DNA of 64,000 nt from Isoperla grammatica (taxonomy: Eukaryota; Arthropoda; Insecta; Plecoptera; Perlodidae). Position numbers and translations under genes: made by a program. The notes beneath the pieces were generated by a model that ran no database searches, had not been told where the DNA came from, and saw nothing but the letters and a program-made list of their open reading frames with translations. Within the stretch, counting starts at the first letter, position 1. Every line of letters begins with the position of its first letter. Where the stretch lies: positions 4,997,518 to 5,061,517 of the forward strand of contig OX246743.1 in assembly GCA_945910005.1 (NCBI GenBank). Direction: 5' to 3'. Below are positions 1 through 11,592 of the stretch, piece by piece.

Positions 1-660
1 ACTCGGAAGACTGGACCTACCAGGTTCATACCCAACCAACATGTTGCATTATTTCCCCGCATGCTTCGTGGCTGTACAATAATTAATTCCCGTGGAGGGA
101 GATAAGAGTTCTTATGTCCTTCCGAATCTCTTGGCCTATTATTTGATGTGACATGTTTTTATAACATCCCTCGGTAGCAAAAAAAAAAAATGTAAACGTG
201 GTCGCTTCGCTTTTATCGTAATTCCTTTGTCTGCTTTTCCCTTTGTAATTAAATGATGTTTCTCCCAGTTCTTACCCCCCTCTCGCCACTATCATGTGCA
301 CATCACTTCGAGTTAGTTTTCATCCACCCCCCCCCCCCCCCCCCCCCACCTTTCGGTATTCCCGGAGACAATCTTTTTTCCATTTTCCTCATCTTTTATC
401 CGTTGGATTTTTTTTCTCTATGTTTCTGTCGGGGGTTTCTTTCATTTCTCCCGGTGGTTTTCCTGATATGTTTCTTGGGTGATTCGATTCCCGCGACTGC
501 CAACTCTCGTCTGCGGTGCGAGTGTTGCGAGGTGACAGCTGGGCCTGTCCCCACTACATCGTCTCACTCAGCTCAGCCAGGTGATAGTCGGCGAGCACTC
601 TAAGGGGATTTTTGGTTAAGTCTGTAGGGAAAATTGCTAATTACCAATCAAATCGCTATA
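1..660. other. Non-coding stretch with a poly-C run
   Basis: AT-rich sequence with a poly-A run near 180, a C-only tract at about 327-348 and pyrimidine-rich DNA to 470. The open frames here are caused by the C tract and show no conserved protein. I see nothing else. Confidence 0.6.
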
Positions 661-663
661 ACA

Positions 664-664
<1 letters not shown>

Positions 665-752
<88 letters not shown>

Positions 753-780
753 TATTTTTATTATTATTATTATTATTATT
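665..780. repeat. (ATT)n microsatellite
   Basis: About 38 tandem ATT units with two interruptions near 749-755. Read in any frame this gives poly-Tyr or poly-Ile, which is an artefact. Such tails often mark the 3' end of a SINE or LINE, but no element body is recognisable upstream. Confidence 0.95.
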
Positions 781-2350
781 CAGATTTCAGATTTCAGATT
801 TCATGTAATTTTTATTCTCTAACAGATTGATACATTGTTGATACATTGGTTTGTTTATCACATGTTGGAGAAGCCCGCAAAGTCATAAAGACTTGAGTGC
901 GGGCCATTTGCTAAATACTGTAGAATAATAACAGATGGCGACAGTAAGCACAGGAAGGTGAAACAGGTAAAGTAGAAAAATTGAAACATAGTATAGGACT
1001 AAAACGTTGTAGTAAAGGGATGTTATGATAAAATTTGAAAGAACAAGTTTGAAAAGTATGAAAAACAGACATTTTGTTTACAAACTAAAGTTACTTATGA
1101 ACTAGGAATTCAAAGGTAATCTGTTTTAAATGTTGTAGGTAACCTATACCCTACTTTTTAAGCTACAAGCTACCTAAAACAAAACAGACGTTAAATGCGG
1201 TATAGCATCAGAAGTAAATAACACATAGCCTATAATATAATAATGAGCATACAAGGACAAAATATAGCTTAATTTTGTTTAAACAAGGGTATGTCTTCAA
1301 ACAATGAAATGCATCTTATGAAATGTTGACGAACCCCAAGTTGGGTTACGTGGAACCTCTGTCTGCCAGGTCATTTAGAAGGCTTTCCCTGGTAAAATAC
1401 CCAACTATATAGAAGGCATTGGGTCTACTGAATTTGTAGGCAAATCTTCCCCAATGCGAATTGCTATATTCATGAATTCAAACTCATGCACTTATTACAT
1501 ATTAAACTATTGTTTCTCAAAAGCAATTTTATGCGTTCCTATAAAACAGATGCTCGTAAAAAGGAAACGAAATCATCGCTAAGTGCTTTCAGGAGACGCG
1601 CACACGCACGCGCAGACGAGCCGTTGTCAACGCTTTGAATGTTTAGTAAAATATTCACAACGCTCTACAAGAAAAGTAAACTCTAGAACGTTTTACAAGC
1701 GAACGATGTATTAATATTTCTAGTTTTTGTTTCGTTTGGGTAAATACTGATGTTGTCTTGATTCTTCGTGAAGAAGTGCTTTGACTCGCATGTTGGAGCA
1801 AAGCACTCTGTCGGTGTTAGGCTGCACGTTTTATAACGACATCTGTAGAAGAGTAAAAGCCAAATAGTATTTTAGGTCGTTTGAAATTACCCTCGATAGG
1901 TTCACAGTTTGTGTATTGTACGAGTTATGTTAGGCTATACTTTGGAATTATGGTGATTTGTATATGTTGCATTATAAGTTAGCTATAATTCGGCTGTGTT
2001 TGAGTGTTCTTGAAGTACAATATGAGACGCGTTTCTTAAATTAATTTATTGACTGAATTCACGAACGTTCTGGAACGCTGCACCAAACATCACAAGCAGC
2101 ACAGGATGTTGTCATGCGGTGTTGCCATATTGCGAACTTTCTGTAAAAAACATTACTGGCTTCTGCAACACTGTACACTGTATTTTGGTGATTTTTGTTT
2201 TAGAAGGTGCGATTTGCGGTAGTGAATGTTTATCTGTTTGATTTTGTATTCTTAGCACGTAGCCTATTGCTGGTCAACACATCCTGTCTTAGAGTATTTT
2301 ATTTAGTGTTTCTCCTGTACAAGAGAGGTGCTCAGATGGACCGTCAGGAA
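781..2350. other. Non-coding stretch, no recognisable feature
   Basis: AT-rich single-copy-looking DNA with many stops in all frames. I see no gene, RNA or clear repeat. A short CG/CA-alternating patch lies at about 1598-1620. Confidence 0.5.
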
Positions 2351-2356
2351 ATCTGT

Positions 2357-2671
2357 TCATAAGGTCGTATAGCCCTCCCACATTTCTATTAGAATTGCCA
2401 ATTTTTCTACACTTATTGTATTAAAAATGCGATCTATTAAAATGTAAATGCTATTGCTAAAACCTTTCCTCTTCCGATGCTGACAGTGACTCAGTCTTGT
2501 CCAGAATCGATCTCTGGTACATTTGCAAGTCAAATCGATCACGTATACCTCGTTCGATATTGTATATGGTAATTTAGGAATTGTATTGTTGTGAACTTGT
2601 TGAATATTCTTATCTTGGACAACTTGATAATCTTTTATTTCAATTCGTTCAACTTTTTTTGTAACATGCAA
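2357..2671 (-). pseudogene. Possible SWIM zinc-finger protein fragment
   Basis: A 104-codon open frame without an ATG at its beginning (it opens with TTG). Residues 42-65 read as a hydrophobic strand (VYVIDLT) followed by C49-x-C51-x11-C63-x-H65. This fits the SWIM zinc-finger pattern CxCx(n)CxH, which in arthropods occurs in MULE-type transposases and in repeated proteins of unknown role. The frame is cut off upstream at about 2690, where the 59-bp minisatellite begins, so at best it is a fragment of a longer protein. No DDE catalytic region is visible. The match rests on four ligands and one strand, so chance is a real alternative. Confidence 0.3.
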
Positions 2672-2689
2672 TTAACGTTATGTAGTGGC

Positions 2690-3482
2690 AAGGCCGCGCT
2701 ACACTTGTACCGACCTTGTGTTTTATTGTCACTGGGTGGCCTAGCCCAACCCTTGTCCCACACTTGTACCGACCTTGTGTTTTATTGTCACTGGGTGGCC
2801 TAGCCCAACCCTTGTCCCACACTTGTACCGACCTTGTGTTTTATTGTCACTGGGTGGCCTAGCCCAACCCTTGTCCCACACTTGTACCGACCTTGTGTTT
2901 TATTGTCACTGGGTGGCCTAGCCCAACCCTTGTCCCACACTTGTACCGACCTTGTGTTTTATTGTCACTGGGTGGCCTAGCCCAACCCTTGTCCCACACT
3001 TGTACCGATCTTGTGTTTTATTGTCACTGGGTGGCCTAGCCCAACCCTTGTCCCACACTTGTACCGACCTTGTGTTTTATTGTCACTGGGTGGCCTAGCC
3101 CAACCCTTGTCCCACACTTGTACCGACCTTGTGTTTTATTGTCACTGGGTGGCCTAGCCCAACCCTTGTCCCACACTTGTACCGACCTTGTGTTTTATTG
3201 TCACTGGGTGGCCTAGCCCAACCCTTGTCCCACACTTGTACCGACCTTGTGTTTTATTGTCACTGGGTGGCCTAGCCCAACCCTTGTCCCACACTTGTAC
3301 CGACCTTGTGTTTTATTGTCACTGGGTGGCCTAGCCCAACCCTTGTCCCACACTTGTACCGACCTTGTGTTTTATTGTCACTGGGTGGCCTAGCCCAACC
3401 CTTGTTTTAAGGCTTCGCCCCACACTTGTACCGACCTTGTGTTTTATTGTCACTGGGTGGCCTAGCCCAACCCTTGTTTCCA
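2690..3482. repeat. 59-bp minisatellite array, about 13 units
   Basis: Near-identical 59-bp units each containing CTTGTACCGACCTTGTG and GGGTGGCCTAGCCC. The phase slips by exactly one base per 60-base line. Only one substitution (near 3008) and one short insertion before the last unit (about 3404-3418) are visible, so the array is very homogeneous, suggesting recent expansion or conversion. Confidence 0.97.
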
Positions 3483-4050
3483 ACTAGAAATAAAAATAAA
3501 GGAAGAAAACTCGAGAGAAACTTTTAGAATCCAAATCAAATTTTATTCTTTGTTAACTAAAACTTCGAAACTTTGCTTTTACAACATCTTTAAAATTCCG
3601 AACAGTTTCTTTATTTGCAACACGTGTAAAACACAGGATGTACAGTGAACGTACATCTTTTCTAGCTTTGGACACGTGTTTCGTTTTTAACCGGATGACT
3701 CGTGATGGCCCACCCATTTCGTAAAGTTGCTTTATCAATTATTCAATTTTCAATTTTCCTGGCGTTGAGATTAAGTAAGGAAAACCTTATTTTTCTCAAA
3801 GGCTTTTCTCGCTTAAGAGTGTTTTTTGTTGTTAAAACGGAAGTTTTTATTAACAGGGCTTAAATGGTGTAATTTCCATGAGATTTAATCATCCTTCCTT
3901 CATTGTTGCTAATGTCGAGCTAAGTAACAAAGTGTGATTTTCCTTTATTTCAAAGTAACATTCAGGGGCCCAATTCTCTAGCGTGTACGATTCAACTCGC
4001 ATGAGAAATGATAGTTTTAGTTACTTATTTTCGATACTATGTATACGAAA
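3483..4050. other. Non-coding stretch, no recognisable feature
   Basis: AT-rich DNA between the 59-bp array and the foldback element. The only open frame (61 codons, minus strand, 3553-3738) shows no motif. Confidence 0.5.
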
Positions 4051-4080
4051 TTATACCAATTTGTACCAAATTCACAATAT

Positions 4081-4470
4081 ATTGTGATATCGCGTTGGCG
4101 GTGGAGGCCCAACAACAGATTCAAATGTTGTAAATGGAAGTTTTTCGTTTGGTTAGTAACGGATTAGTTGGTCTTCGGGAGCTATGTTCGAGAGTAGGGG
4201 AAAATTCGCCATCGTTAGCAAAGAACATATTGTAATTGGCGATAAATAAATCCCAGTACTTCCAGTGTACCCGGCGCCTCCACCATGTGATGTACTGGGA
4301 TTCCTTTATCTCCAATTACAATATGTTCTTCGCTAACGATGGCGAATTTTCCCCTACTCTCGAACATAGCTCCCGAAGACCAACTAATCCGTTACTTACC
4401 AAACAAAAAACCTCCATTTACAACATTTGAATCTCTTGTTGGGCCTCCACCGCCAACGCGATATCACAAT
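4081..4470. mobile_element. 390-bp foldback element, ~170-bp arms
   Basis: A long inverted repeat. Both ends read ATTGTGATATCGCG inward, and the arms match almost to the centre, leaving about 30 bp of loop near 4260-4290. The outer sequence 4051-4072 is repeated directly at 4473-4494 with one mismatch (TTATACCAAWTTGTACCAAAT). If this is a target-site duplication it is about 21 bp, unusually long for a DNA transposon. No protein is encoded; the mirrored 64-aa frames on both strands are a by-product of the palindrome. Confidence 0.85.
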
Positions 4471-4499
4471 GTTTATACCAAATTGTACCAAATCTTAAC

Positions 4500-5520
4500 T
4501 CCAATTGTCAAAAATGATCGCAAAAAATTAATTAAACCCGTAATTGTGCATGCAAGTCGCCTCGTATGCACGCTCGACAATTGAGCTCCAGATAGTCTGT
4601 GATGAGTTGGGCATCCAACGTCCAATCTTGGAACAGTTTCAAGAATGTGAACTAGATATTATCTAAATTATATTATCTCCCTTCTATTATAATATGGAAA
4701 GTAAACTTTCAAAAACTCATATTTTTACTTAGGTATGTAAGTTTTTGAAAATCTCCATCTCGTTTTAGTGAGGTACTAAAGGGGAATTTAAATAGTGAGA
4801 ACGTGCGAAGACGCTAAGCCACGTCCTGGGCGTGGGACGCTTTACGATCGCCATATCTTCACTAGGTTACCTTACACTCAAATAAACTTACTTCGTGCTT
4901 CAACATTCTCACCAGGGTTTCAAAAAAAACTACATTATTTTGAGAAAAGACAAACTATGTCAATTTAGAAATGTATATATAGCAACGCTAAACTCCTTTA
5001 GTTTAACAGGAAGTAAATCTAATCGGCGAACGCAATATATACATATTGTAAATACAGTTGTCTCAAATTATATAACGGGCCTTGCAATAGTAGATTACTT
5101 TTAAATTATTATCAATTCTTTGTTATTTCAGTATGTAGCTAATTCGTAGCGTGTCTTCTGATTAGGGTCCGAAGTCGATGCGCATTCTGGCCTTGAACAT
5201 TCGTAGTTAATACAAACTCATTTCAGTTGGCAGTAGGCAGTCGCAGTAAGCTGACGTTTGCGCAAGTGAGTTATAAAAAAACGAGTTTCAGGCCCGTTGT
5301 TTTTGTTCAGTTAGTATGTCAAGAAAACTGAAGTGCATGCCTTATATTATTATTAAAAACTCAAACTGCAAATTAGATTTATTATCAAAGTACAATAATT
5401 TATTAATTTGCAATTAAATAAGTTACTCTGGTAATTCTAAAAATGTGCTTGCCTCATATAACATTGTGGTTTATCATGTTGTGAAACAATAAATAGTAAT
5501 CTAGTTATTATGAATTCAAA
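4500..5520. other. Non-coding stretch, no recognisable feature
   Basis: AT-rich DNA with only short frames (at most 81 codons) and no motif or repeat recognised. Confidence 0.5.
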
Positions 5521-5539
5521 CATCTAGGTACGGTACTGA

Positions 5540-6551
5540 CCACACTACAACACCAAAGAGCTTAGTGCGGCCCAGGATGGAGATTGACTCACACCAAAGA
5601 GCTTAGTGCAGCCTGGGATGGAGATTGACACACACCAAAGAGCTTAGTGCTGCTTGGGATGGAGATTGACACACACCAAAGAGCTTAGTGCTGCTTGGGA
5701 TGGAGATTGACTCACACCAAAGAGCTTAGTGCGGCTTAGGGTGGAGATTGACACACGCCAAAGAGCTTAGTGCTGCCCAGGATGGAGATTGACACACGCC
5801 AAAGAGCTTAGTGCTGGCCGGGATGGAGATTGACACACGCCAAAGAGCTTAGTGCTGGCCGGGATGGAGATTGACACACGCCAAAGAGCTTAGTGCTGCC
5901 CGGGATGGAGATTGACACACGCCAAAGAGCTTAGTGCTGCCCAGGATGGTGATAGACACACGCCAAAGAGCTTAGTGCTGCCCAGGATGGTGATAGACAC
6001 ACGCCAAAGAGCTTAGTGCTGCCCAGGATGGAGATTGACACACGCCAAAGAGCTTAGTGCGGCCCAGGACGGAGATTGACACACGCTAAAGAGCTTAGTG
6101 CTGCCCAGGATGGAGATTGACACACGCCAAAGAGCTTAGTGCTGCCCAGGATGGTGATAGACACACGCCAAAGAGCTTAGTGCTGCCCAGGATGGTGATA
6201 GACACACGCCAAAGAGCTTTGTGCTGCCCAGGATGGAGATTGACAGCCAAAGAGCTTAGTGCGGCCCAGGAAGGAGATTGACACACGCCAAAGAGCTTAG
6301 TGCTGCCCAGGATGGTGATAGACACACGCCAAAGAGCTTAGTGCTGCCCGGGATGGAGATTGACACACGCCAAAGAGCTTAGTGCGGCCCAGGACGGAGA
6401 TGACACACGCCAAAGAGCTTAGTGCGGCCCAGGACGGAGATGACACACGCCAAAGAGCTTAGTGCAGCCCAGGAAGGAGATTGACACACGCCAAAGAGCT
6501 TAGTGCTGCCTGGGATGGAGATTGACACACGCCAAAGAGCTTAGTGCAGCA
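5540..6551. repeat. 41-bp minisatellite, about 25 units
   Basis: Units carry CCAAAGAGCTTAGTGC followed by a variable GGCCCAGGATGG segment and GAGATTGACACACG. Most units are 41 bp and a few have lost one base (near 6398 and 6440). Variants such as ggtgatagac versus ggagattgac fall in blocks, showing local duplication of groups of units. Confidence 0.96.
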
Positions 6552-7043
6552 GACGTCTCGCCGACCGATCGCGCTTGAATGCCTTATCGAGCGACGTGGC
6601 AATCTTGTCGAGTTAATTCGCCGCGTAAAACGAACGAGACGGGACAACTGATGGCAATAAAGTTTGCCGCGGCCGCTTAACACGTGGCGGAGTGTTGGCC
6701 GGTTCCCACGGACGCAGCCCCGCTTAGTTTCGCGAGCATTTAATGGATTGTTAAAGGGTTGTACACTTGTGGACGAGGAGACTGCCTTGTTGTAACATCA
6801 ACACTTGAGCTTCACAATACATCAATAACCACATTCTTGTTCATGGTATATTTCTATTTACTCTATGTATAATAATATTATGTTACAAATCTCCTCTGTA
6901 GCTGCATACCACCTTCGCCCAGTTTGCCTCTCACCTGGCAAACTAGAAATATATTCACGTGACGTCACTGACATTGTTGGCGGCCATATTCCCGTACATG
7001 AGGTATTGCAGTTCCTACACATAGCGGCCATCATCCAGTACAC
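6552..7043. other. GC-richer non-coding flank of the 41-bp array
   Basis: Moderately GC-rich to about 6700, then AT-rich. Open frames on both strands overlap the array edge and the next MITE, and carry no domain. Confidence 0.45.
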
Positions 7044-7046
7044 TAA

Positions 7047-7207
7047 GGCCCGAATGCATAGTTCACACTCAAGCCCTCCTCAACTCAGCCTCTCCCTCAG
7101 CCTCACCAAGCCACCAATCACAGAGCCGTCTACACGGCAATGCCGCTCCGTGATTGGTGGTTGGGCGAGGCTGAGGAGGGCTTGAGTGTGAACTATGCAT
7201 TCGGGCC
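7047..7207. mobile_element. Harbinger-like MITE, copy 1
   Basis: 161-bp palindromic element. Termini GGCCCGAATGCATAG face inward on both sides, and the flanks carry a TAA direct repeat (7044-7046 and 7208-7210). A TWA duplication with GGCCC termini is the signature of PIF/Harbinger (Tourist-like) elements. The arms run almost to the centre. Two further copies lie at 16987 and 40140. Confidence 0.88.
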
Positions 7208-7364
7208 TAAGTCATTGTTGTAGACAAACACATGACTGTATTGCATACCAATAGTTTGAAAGAGATGGCCGAGAGCTCATTATGCTTATGTATTACTTAT
7301 TTGCAGTTGTGTGAAGCTGGTAGGATGATAGAAGAAGGCATTATACCCCATACACATAAAAAAA

Positions 7365-7500
7365 AAACTCTGTTCAGAATTCGACTTATGGCTGAGGAAC
7401 ATCTCTGAAAAGCATCAGTCACGATTTCATGTGGCCGGAATCGAATGGGTGACCTCCTCCGAATTAGGGTATAGCTTCATACCGTTGTGCCCAGTTATCA
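7365..7500 (-). mobile_element. Degraded tRNA-derived SINE
   Basis: Read on the minus strand, a box-A-like segment (about 7472-7491), a box-B-like CATTCGATTCC (7437-7447) and then the tail GTTCCTCAGCCATAAG line up in order with the better-preserved SINE at 42284-42555. No target-site duplication is visible. Confidence 0.6.
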
Positions 7501-7509
7501 GTTATGGAT

Positions 7510-8120
7510 CTTCACGACGTGGTGGGCATGGGGCATGCATGACCTTGTGATTCCGAAAAACCAAACTGCGTATTGGAATATTTACTGTTTTTTTTTATGT
7601 TATTGAATATTTGAGAGTGCTATGCGTATTTTTAGAGTGTTATATAGAATATCACCATTCCCCATTGTTTTGCTTATAGCAACAATTAATACAAATGTTG
7701 TTTCGTATTTTTCACACCCCTTGATCCAATTGTAATGTAGCCGACGGTTAACAAATTTGATATCAGGGTTTCATTTTGCAAATGTTTTTCTTGTTCTATG
7801 TTCCTCTTGTTAAACCTAAGTTTGAAGTACATTTGACGAATGGCTTTCTGTAGTATCGAAAAAGTTTTTTTCTGATCTATCCCAAATCCGTTTGTAATTG
7901 CCGTGGGCTACTCGACCTGGTCGTGGTATCATGTGCCTAATGGTTATTATTATAAATCAATTTACAATGCACGTTTCCAAAAGTTTTCACAAAGTTTGCC
8001 CGTTAAGTGGGAAGTTGCATGCATTAGCGTTGTTGTCCCCAAACACGGGGCCAGAAGTCACGACTAGCTTCTTGCTTGCAGTCGGGCCTAGCCTGTATAG
8101 ACAGGCTATGTTGTCTGGTG
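7510..8120. other. Non-coding stretch, no recognisable feature
   Basis: AT-rich DNA. The 75-codon frame at 7898-8125 leads into the dispersed repeat that follows and has no motif. Confidence 0.45.
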
Positions 8121-8121
8121 T

Positions 8122-8370
8122 TTAACGACGTACTCGACAACTATGATGGTATGACGGCGGGGGTGATAGGAGGAAAGGGCCTAATGTAGGACGTAAAATG
8201 GAGGAGAGAAGGGAGATTGTGGACTGCCTTTGGTCTGGCTTCTCCTCCTCGACCTGTCCGGCTAGGATGGCCCTACCAGAAGCATACGCTTCCACCATAG
8301 CACTCTAACCTACCCACCAATATAAGGCAGCAGTCCTTGCACAGGACTACTATAGGTGTTTCAACCTACA
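8122..8370 (+). repeat. Dispersed repeat family D, plus copy
   Basis: Begins TTTAACGACGTACTCGAC and ends with the segment around CTACCCACCAATATAAGGCAG. The same ordered segments (CGACCTGTCCGGC, CCCTACCAGAAGCATACGC) appear in reverse at 20686-20935. The head alone is also related to 16195-16385. Probably the 3' part of a retroelement; its class is not determined. Confidence 0.7.
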
Positions 8371-8535
8371 GTGATGTGTCTTCGTGCTCGTTTTAACCTG
8401 TTTTTACCCTAGAGACGGAATATCTGCCGTTGTTTAGAAGAAATTATAGCAGTTGTAATTGAAACAAATGTCAGCCTAGGTCTTGAAAAGTAGGCTTACC
8501 TTCTCTTCGTAAAGAATGCTTTTAGGCCCTTCTTA

Positions 8536-8537
8536 TT

Positions 8538-8577
<40 letters not shown>
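8536..8577. repeat. (TTTA)n microsatellite
   Basis: About ten tandem TTTA units. Confidence 0.95.
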
Positions 8578-8779
8578 TGTCTATCCTATTCAGTTATAAA
8601 AACTGATTTACAAAGGAGGACCTTAAATAAAACTAAGCTATGCAAACAATGAATAGTAATGAAATCATAAATAACAATAACAACAAAAACAAAACAAACT
8701 ACTGAACTATATAAAATATAATCAAGAACAAGAAAAAATAATTGAGAAATGAAATAAAATCAAATGAAGTGGAAATTCA

Positions 8780-9010
8780 ACATATTAAAAAAAAAAAAAA
8801 AAAATAGAAGTATGCAAATAAGAAAGAACATGAAGAAACAAAAAAAATTGTTGGAAAAAATAAATATATGTATATATATAAAAGTGAAAAAGAAGAGAAA
8901 AAAGAAGAAAGAAAAGAAAAAAGAAAAAAGAAAAAAGAAAAAAGAAAAAAGAAAAAGGATAAAGAAAAAAGAAAAATGAAAAAAGAAAAAAGAAAAATGA
9001 AAAAAGAAGT
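8780..9010. repeat. A/G-rich simple-sequence tract
   Basis: A poly-A run at about 8788-8806, then (GAAAAAA)-type purine repeats from 8885 to 9006. The Lys/Phe-rich frames on both strands here are artefacts. Confidence 0.9.
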
Positions 9011-9121
9011 ATGTATGCCGTCTCGAATACCATGATAAGGCAACAGGAATCATCATTAGTATGTGTGTGTTAGCAAAAACGTTGTATTAGACTTACTATT
9101 GTCAGCGTTATTGTTTGAATA

Positions 9122-9205
9122 ATTATTATTATTTGTTGTGGTTTACCATACCCAGATCGGGTATGGAAGGCTAGGTAGGGCTGCTAGACCCTCTTCAGCC
9201 ATTCG
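9122..9205 (-). mobile_element. 3' fragment of the tRNA-SINE family
   Basis: On the minus strand this reads GCTGAAGAGGGTCTAGC ... GGGTATGGTAAACC and ends in an AAT/ATT-rich tail. It parallels the last 85 bp of the SINE at 42284-42555. The 5' tRNA-like part is absent. Confidence 0.55.
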
Positions 9206-10546
9206 AATAATGTTGTATATTATGTGAATGTCTAGGTAGCTGTGACTAAACACGTAATGAGATTTGGAATCGCATATCCTGCGTCACTGGTAATTGTTTT
9301 ACTTGGCGTGGACAGCTCCGTCAAACTCTCAAGGTTTCAAGATAAGAATATTCTAAATGCTAAAATGATTACTTTTTTTATTGAATGTTGTTCGCTACTG
9401 TTTCATTGCATATGTTGTAGCAACCAATGGCTTTATTGTTCTTTGTAGATGAGTTTCATAACTAATTATAGCTATAATTGCCACAGCCAAAATACAAGCA
9501 CATTTATTTCATCCATGGTTCGAGCCCAGCCCAATTAGCTTCGTGCAGTTTGCTTATTAGAATATTTTGGTTTTGAATTCTCTGAACGTAAAGCGACGAA
9601 GGGCTTCTCTCTGCGTGTGGGAATCTTAAGCGCCCCCTAAGTGTTAGGAAAGCAACAGGGAATATAATGCCAAGTCCCACTTTATGGCTCGGCAATTTTC
9701 TTTGAGACGTGGTTAGATTATGAAACGTGTATGGAGAGAAGCGAATTGCTACGCACGGCTGAGAAACGAGTTGAAATGTAGTCTTCTTTCTTTTTGCCTA
9801 GATTTACCACTACCTAGTTCATAACCTACTTACATTTTAGATGAAGAAGAGGGTGTAGTTGAAGAATTCTCCCATTTATAACCTTAAACGTATTAAAATA
9901 TGTTCTAAAACGATATTACATAACAATATAGTTAACATGTTTTAGCATATTCAATATTACCCACTGAATGCCCAATTATCGACGGTTGTTTTAACAGCGG
10001 TTATTTAATGATCTTTCAGATAGGGCGACCCCCCTCCCCCCCCCCCCCTCAGCTTAAACCAGTGTGAAATTAAATATTTAGTAATATTTTGAGAACTCTA
10101 CACAATATTGAACAGTAATTTTATCCACGAGGTTGATTGTTAAGAACTTGTAACTGGATTAAGAAAGTTTAAAGTATTTTAGTCCTCACGGTTATTTTGC
10201 GTGTGAACGACTACCTGTGTGAATCGCAGCGGCGCAATTTTAATTTATAAATTATACAACATGTGACGTATATGATGCAGATGGACTATCGTTACTTGTG
10301 CTTGTTATCTAGAGAGATGAGCCCTTCTTGAACGGGCCTAGGCCTACCTTGCAAGGCTATAACGTTCTACAACTTCAAGTGCTACTTAAATTAAGTACTC
10401 CCATTTGCTAAGCCTTGCTCAATATCAAGGCATATAAGTATAACCCATAACTAGGGATTGTTTCTTAGCCACTTATATCAAGGGGCGTCCACAAACATTT
10501 GTACAGTCTCACGCGAAAATGCTGCTACCCGCATGCACAATTATCT
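9206..10546. other. Non-coding stretch with poly-C tract
   Basis: AT-rich DNA with a C-rich run at 10029-10049. A short segment at about 10070-10120 resembles 57380-57430 (both contain ATTTTGAGAAC and CACAATATTGAA), perhaps fragments of one old repeat. No gene seen. Confidence 0.4.
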
Positions 10547-10550
10547 TTAA

Positions 10551-10933
10551 CAGGTTACGAGCAAAGGGTAGTTTCTACGTCAAAAATCGCAGAAAATGTG
10601 AATTATTAAATTATATCTCACAAGAAATCGAAAATCTAAATCAGCAGCGCACTGAGCTTTGGTAAGCCCTACAGACTGAATGAAATATTATAACCATTAG
10701 CGTAGTATTTTGATTATAACTCGATGATTAGTAATAAAGTTAATTATTTATAAAAAAAACATACTGATTATAATATAAGTCACAACTCACAACTAAAAGC
10801 ATTCAATGCGTAGGGCTACCTAAACCACAGTGCGCTGTTGATTCAGATTTTCGATTTCGAAGCCCATTCTTGTGATATAATTTTAAAATGAAAATTGCGT
10901 GCGGTTTTTGACGTATAGAGGTATCCTTTCCTG
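10551..10933. mobile_element. TTAA-duplicating MITE, copy 1
   Basis: 383-bp palindromic element flanked by TTAA (10547-10550 and 10934-10937). The termini begin CAGG, and each arm contains TACGTCAAAAA and GCAGCGCACTG-like segments in opposite orientation. The TTAA duplication is typical of piggyBac- or Kolobok-type transposases; which one moved this family cannot be told without a full-length copy. Confidence 0.85.
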
Positions 10934-11164
10934 TTAACGAAATATTTTTGGGGCAGTTTTTTCGGTCTCGAGAGTTGTAAACAAAGTAATGATATTTCTG
11001 TTTGTTGTCGAGGCTTAAAATAAAAATATTGATATTTTGATAAGTTGATGGATGGTTCTGAATGTACAACACGAATGGATGAAGCGTATAACGTAGTGTT
11101 GAAATACGTGTATATATAATTCAGTAGGGAGTCACCTATGTCTACTGAGAATACATTAACTTTG

Positions 11165-11352
11165 TTTGTTGAAACTATTGTGTATTGTGCGAGAGGGGAT
11201 AGTTCGTAATGTGTTATTCTAAATGTTAGTGGAAATTTGAAATACCCGTGTATTGTGCAAGAGGGGATAGATAAGATAGTCGTGAGTGGGATATATGAAC
11301 TTTGTGCTTGATGAAATACCCGTGTATTATGCAAAGGGGATAGATAAGATAG
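11165..11352. repeat. Short degenerate direct repeats
   Basis: AATACCCGTGTATTGTGC followed by GGGGATAGATAAGATAGTC occurs at 11241 and, slightly altered, at 11315 (74 bp apart). A third, weaker copy lies near 11178. Confidence 0.7.
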
Positions 11353-11592
11353 TCACGTTTACACGTTGATACACTCTCGGGTTATTTTGTTGTGGATGTT
11401 TCTTTTTATGTGACTCAACGGTTCAAAGCTCATCTAAAGATATTACTTATTAGAGGCAATAGAAATAATTTCAAAGAGTATTCGTTTATAACTTTTTAAA
11501 CAATAAGATTTTCAATTATTCCAATCTTTTCACAAATCCTAAAGAAGTCAATATTGAATAATATGTGCGTGTGTGAATAATATGAATCAAGT

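Noticed and set aside
612..830. Poly-Tyr and poly-Ile frames
   Set aside because: Direct translation of an (ATT)n microsatellite.
8760..9056. Phe-rich and Lys-rich frames on both strands
   Set aside because: Products of an A/G simple-sequence tract.
10843..11334. 163-aa minus-strand frame
   Set aside because: It runs through the TTAA MITE arm and the degenerate direct repeats and has no motif.
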